NCBI RefSeq assembly: GCF_003852545.1
Contig: NZ_QAJR01000017.1
Location: 189,040 to 253,039 of the forward strand
DNA from: Acidovorax sp. FJL06
GTDB lineage: Bacteria; Pseudomonadota; Gammaproteobacteria; Burkholderiales; Burkholderiaceae_C
Length of the DNA stretch: 64,000 nucleotides
Direction: 5' to 3'
Part shown: positions 61,628 to 64,000 of the stretch, piece after piece
How the letters are laid out: each line of letters starts with the position of its first letter
How positions within the stretch are numbered: the first letter of the stretch is position 1
Translations under genes and position numbers: made by a program
Notes under the pieces: generated by a model
The model's input: the letters and a program-made list of their open reading frames with translations, nothing else
Databases searched by the model: none
Told to the model about the DNA's origin: nothing

Positions 61628-61688
61628 TCCGCAGCCCCACGGGGCCGCCTGGGCAGACTGGGCGCCCGCCTGACGGCGTGCCACCCCA

Positions 61689-61733
61689 GCGTCACACAAC
61701 CGTCAAACCACTGTCACAGGGCATTTCTAGCAT
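61689..61733 (+). promoter_or_regulatory. Pho-box promoter of phoX
   Basis: Three 7-mers with 4-bp spacers form an 11-bp ladder: GCGTCAC (61689-61695), CCGTCAA (61700-61706) and CTGTCAC (61711-61717), against the PhoB consensus CTGTCAT. Ten bp further lies TAGCAT (61728-61733) as the -10. The Pho box thus replaces the -35, the classic PhoB-activated design. Confidence 0.75.
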
Positions 61734-61842
61734 CGGCGGCTGGAAACAATGCCCCCGTCCACAGCGCCCCGCAAGGGGGTGCTACCGGCGGTGCCTGGGC
61801 ATTTCCTGACCGTTTGCATACCAACCTGGAAATCTCCCCAAA

Positions 61843-63795
61843 ATGACCCAACCGACGATGCCCACCCGCCGCAAAGCCCTGCAACTGCTGGCGGGCGTTC
61901 CCATGCTTCCGCTCAGCGCCAGCGCGTCGGCAGCCCTGCTGTCCGCCTGCGGCGGCGGTGGCGACTCTGCACCCGGCTACGTATCGGCCAGCTTCACGTC
62001 GATGGCCGCACCCACGCTGGCATCGGCAGCGGCCATGGCCACGACCACGGTGGGCTCCACGCTGAACATCAAGCTCAGCGATGACTCGGTGCAGTCCTAC
62101 CAACTCGCCTACCAGCCCTTCTTCGTGACGGGCGACTTGGTGGCGGACGGCAAGGGCGGCAAGGTTCTGTCGGGCGGCTACTACGACATCAACAACAAGC
62201 CCATCATCGACAGCACCGTGGCCGGCAGCGAACGCCATTTCTTCTCGGATGCCCCCGATGGCACCTCGCTGCTCACCGTGGCCAACCCCACCGTCACCGG
62301 CCTCAAGGGCAAGGCCGTGTTTGCCGTGGTGCAGTTTGAATACACCACCTGGGCACAGGACGGCAAGACCGACATGTACGGCAAGCTGCCCTCGCCCATC
62401 GCCGTGCTCACGCTGGACCAGGACCCCGACACCGGCAAGCTCAGCCTGGTGAAGTACCACAACGTGGACACCTCCAAGGTGCACGGCCTGTGGATCACCT
62501 GCGGCGCCAGCCTGTCGCCCTGGGGCACCCACCTGTCGAGCGAAGAGTACGAACCCGATGCCTTCAGCGTTGCCAGCAACGCCATGTTCAAGGCCTACAG
62601 CAAGAACCTGTACGGCGATGAGACCACAGCCAACCCCTACCACTACGGCCACATGCCCGAAGTCACGGTGAACGCCGATGGCACGGGCAGCATCAAGAAG
62701 CACTACTGCATGGGCCGCATCTCGCACGAGCTGGTGCAGGTGATGCCCGACAACCGCACCGCGCTGATGGGTGACGACGCCACCAACAGCGGCTACTTCG
62801 TGTTCGTGGCCGACAAGGAAAAAGACCTGTCGTCCGGCACGCTGTATGTGGCCAAGGTGGGCGCGGGCTTCTCCATCGACCCCAAGGCCACGGCCGCCGC
62901 GCCGCTGACCTGGATCAAGATGGGCTCGGCCACCAGCGCCGAGATCGAGACCCTGGCCAACACGCTCAAGCCCACGGACATCATGACCGTGGCCAGCAAG
63001 GACCCCAGCGACGCCTCGTACACCAAGATCGTTGCCAACGGCAAGACCGAGTGGATCAAGCTCAACGCCGGCATGGAAAAGGCCGCCGCCTTCCTCGAAA
63101 CCCACCGCTACGCCGCCTACCTGGGCGCCAGCCTGGGCTTCACCAAGATGGAAGGCACCACCGTCAACGCCAAGGACAAGATTGCCTACTCTGCGCTGCA
63201 GAACATCCAGTCGTCCATGGTGGCCGGCAACGCCGCCAACGTGCCAGGCAACGGCATCTCGGTGCCCAAGCAGCTGGTGGCCGGTGCCGTGATGGCACTG
63301 AACCTGCGCGGCGGCCAGAAGGACACGGCCGGCGCCGCCATCAACAGCGAGTGGATGCCCGTCGATACCAAGGCCCTGCTGGCCGGTGAAGACATCTCGG
63401 CCGACGCGCTGGGCAACACCGCCAACCCGAACACCATCGCCAACCCGGACAACCTGAAGTTCTCCGAGAAGATGCGCACCCTGTTCATCGGCGAAGACAG
63501 CAGCCAGCACGTGAACAACTTCCTGTGGGCCTACAACGTGGACACCAAGCAGCTGTCGCGCATCATGTCCATCCCTGCAGGCGGCGAATCCACGGGCCTG
63601 CACGCCGTGGACGAAATCAACGGCTGGACCTACATCATGAGCAACTTCCAGCACGCCGGTGACTGGGGTGCTATCCACAGTGTGGTGAAGGACACGCTCG
63701 ACCCGCTGATCAAGGCCAACTACAAGAACAAGGCTGGCGCAGCCGTAGGCTACCTCACGGGCGCCATCAAGCAGCCCACTTTGGCCAAGGCCTAA
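61843..63795 (+). CDS. phoX: Tat-exported PhoX-type alkaline phosphatase (DUF839)
   Basis: A 650-residue periplasmic phosphatase. The twin-arginine signal TRRKALQLLAGVPMLPLSAS (about 8-27) is followed by SACGGGG, a possible lipobox. PhoX/DUF839 features include the lid/active-site segment WITCGASLSPWGTHLSSEEY, the metal-site region HYGHMPEVTVN, and YCMGRISHELVQVMPDNRTA. PhoX enzymes use Fe and Ca to release phosphate from organic monoesters. A three-repeat Pho box about 110-155 bp upstream predicts induction by phosphate starvation. Confidence 0.9.
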   Translation: MTQPTMPTRRKALQLLAGVPMLPLSASASAALLSACGGGGDSAPGYVSASFTSMAAPTLASAAAMATTTVGSTLNIKLSDDSVQSYQLAYQPFFVTGDLVADGKGGKVLSGGYYDINNKPIIDSTVAGSERHFFSDAPDGTSLLTVANPTVTGLKGKAVFAVVQFEYTTWAQDGKTDMYGKLPSPIAVLTLDQDPDTGKLSLVKYHNVDTSKVHGLWITCGASLSPWGTHLSSEEYEPDAFSVASNAMFKAYSKNLYGDETTANPYHYGHMPEVTVNADGTGSIKKHYCMGRISHELVQVMPDNRTALMGDDATNSGYFVFVADKEKDLSSGTLYVAKVGAGFSIDPKATAAAPLTWIKMGSATSAEIETLANTLKPTDIMTVASKDPSDASYTKIVANGKTEWIKLNAGMEKAAAFLETHRYAAYLGASLGFTKMEGTTVNAKDKIAYSALQNIQSSMVAGNAANVPGNGISVPKQLVAGAVMALNLRGGQKDTAGAAINSEWMPVDTKALLAGEDISADALGNTANPNTIANPDNLKFSEKMRTLFIGEDSSQHVNNFLWAYNVDTKQLSRIMSIPAGGESTGLHAVDEINGWTYIMSNFQHAGDWGAIHSVVKDTLDPLIKANYKNKAGAAVGYLTGAIKQPTLAKA

Positions 63796-63850
63796 AACCC
63801 ACGTGCCAGCGGCCCGCCCGCCCTAGAGTGCGGCCGCCCACCACCATCAC

Positions 63851-63874
63851 AACGGGGCCCTGCGGGGCTCCGTT
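63851..63874 (+). terminator. Hairpin after phoX
   Basis: AACGGGGCCC-TGCG-GGGCTCCGTT forms a 10-bp stem with one mismatch and a 4-nt loop, followed by the weak T-rich GTCATT. It lies 56 bp after the phoX stop. Confidence 0.6.
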
Positions 63875-63942
63875 GTCATTCATTGGGTCCGCGAGGTGGT
63901 GTGTGCTGCATGAAGGGGTAGTCTGCCACCCCACCTCGATAC

Positions 63943-63974
63943 CGGTCGTTCAGTTGGCGCATGCCTAACGACCG
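63943..63974. repeat. Inverted repeat CGGTCGTT/AACGACCG near the window edge
   Basis: Perfect 8-bp arms (63943-63950, 63967-63974) are separated by 16 nt. The remaining sequence from 63875 to 64000 has no gene I can support. It may be leader DNA of a gene beyond the window. Confidence 0.4.
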
Positions 63975-64000
63975 TTTGCCACCAGAGGACTAAACCGCTC

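Noticed and set aside
61714-63678. Long minus-strand frame antisense to phoX
   Set aside because: The product is Gly/Val/His-rich without motifs. phoX has a Tat signal, family motifs and a Pho box on the opposite strand.

Overview
This window is a 64 kb stretch of a high-GC, gene-dense betaproteobacterial chromosome. The gene families point to the Comamonadaceae (Acidovorax-like): two Bug/TctC solute receptors, a BPSS1780-family membrane protein, argH next to algZ/algR, and polA-DUF2782-thrB. A short dispersed repeat with a TTTGATAGCT core also recurs. I saw no rRNA, tRNA, CRISPR array or complete insertion sequence. Genes are close packed, and most long reading frames opposite them are GC-driven shadows.

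Layout. 0-4 kb: an aldehyde dehydrogenase and FAD oxidoreductase pair (possibly lysine/pipecolate catabolism) divergent from a LysR regulator. 4-6 kb: a small AT-richer islet gene with a SeqA/RHH-like N-terminus and its own operator, then DUF4336 and GNAT genes. 6-14 kb: an IclR regulator divergent from a seven-gene operon for a PotABCD-type ABC importer and a three-subunit HcnABC/opine-oxidase-like dehydrogenase. 14-19 kb: a membrane dihaem cytochrome c, an exported cupredoxin, an exported truncated globin and a DUF3034 barrel protein, followed by an anti-sigma/ECF sigma pair. 19-25 kb: lldD, a diguanylate cyclase and pbpC. 25-32 kb: a 2,002-residue alpha-2-macroglobulin and a ferritin-like protein. 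32-39 kb: a CHASE-GGDEF protein, Bug receptor, argH, algZ-algR and a second Bug receptor. 39-44 kb: an adenosine-deaminase-family enzyme with LysR, a ZIP transporter and a Tat-exported dienelactone hydrolase. 44-52 kb: a four-PAS GGDEF protein, a D-amino-acid set (Asp/Glu receptor, racemase, DadA-like dehydrogenase), LysR and two glutathione transferases.

52.2-55.4 kb is an islet of visibly different composition. It carries a tight operon of a DUF3696/AAA15-type ATPase, a PIN-domain nuclease and an RNA ligase. This is the best candidate for an undescribed system: a sensor ATPase, an RNA cutter and an RNA sealer, plausibly an anti-phage or RNA damage/repair module. 55.6-61.6 kb is core chromosome (polA, DUF2782, thrB, BPSS1780-family, FecR-domain). 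61.7-63.8 kb is phoX behind a three-repeat Pho box.

Regulatory structure visible by eye includes two IclR-like palindromes, a PmrA-like CTTAA-N6-CTTAA repeat before a diguanylate cyclase, a triple Pho box, a perfect 13-bp tandem repeat before the ECF sigma gene, and two clear rho-independent terminators on the minus strand. Copies of the TTTGATAGCT repeat lie inside genes, and two of them encode the hydrophobic cores of unrelated signal sequences in the same reading frame.
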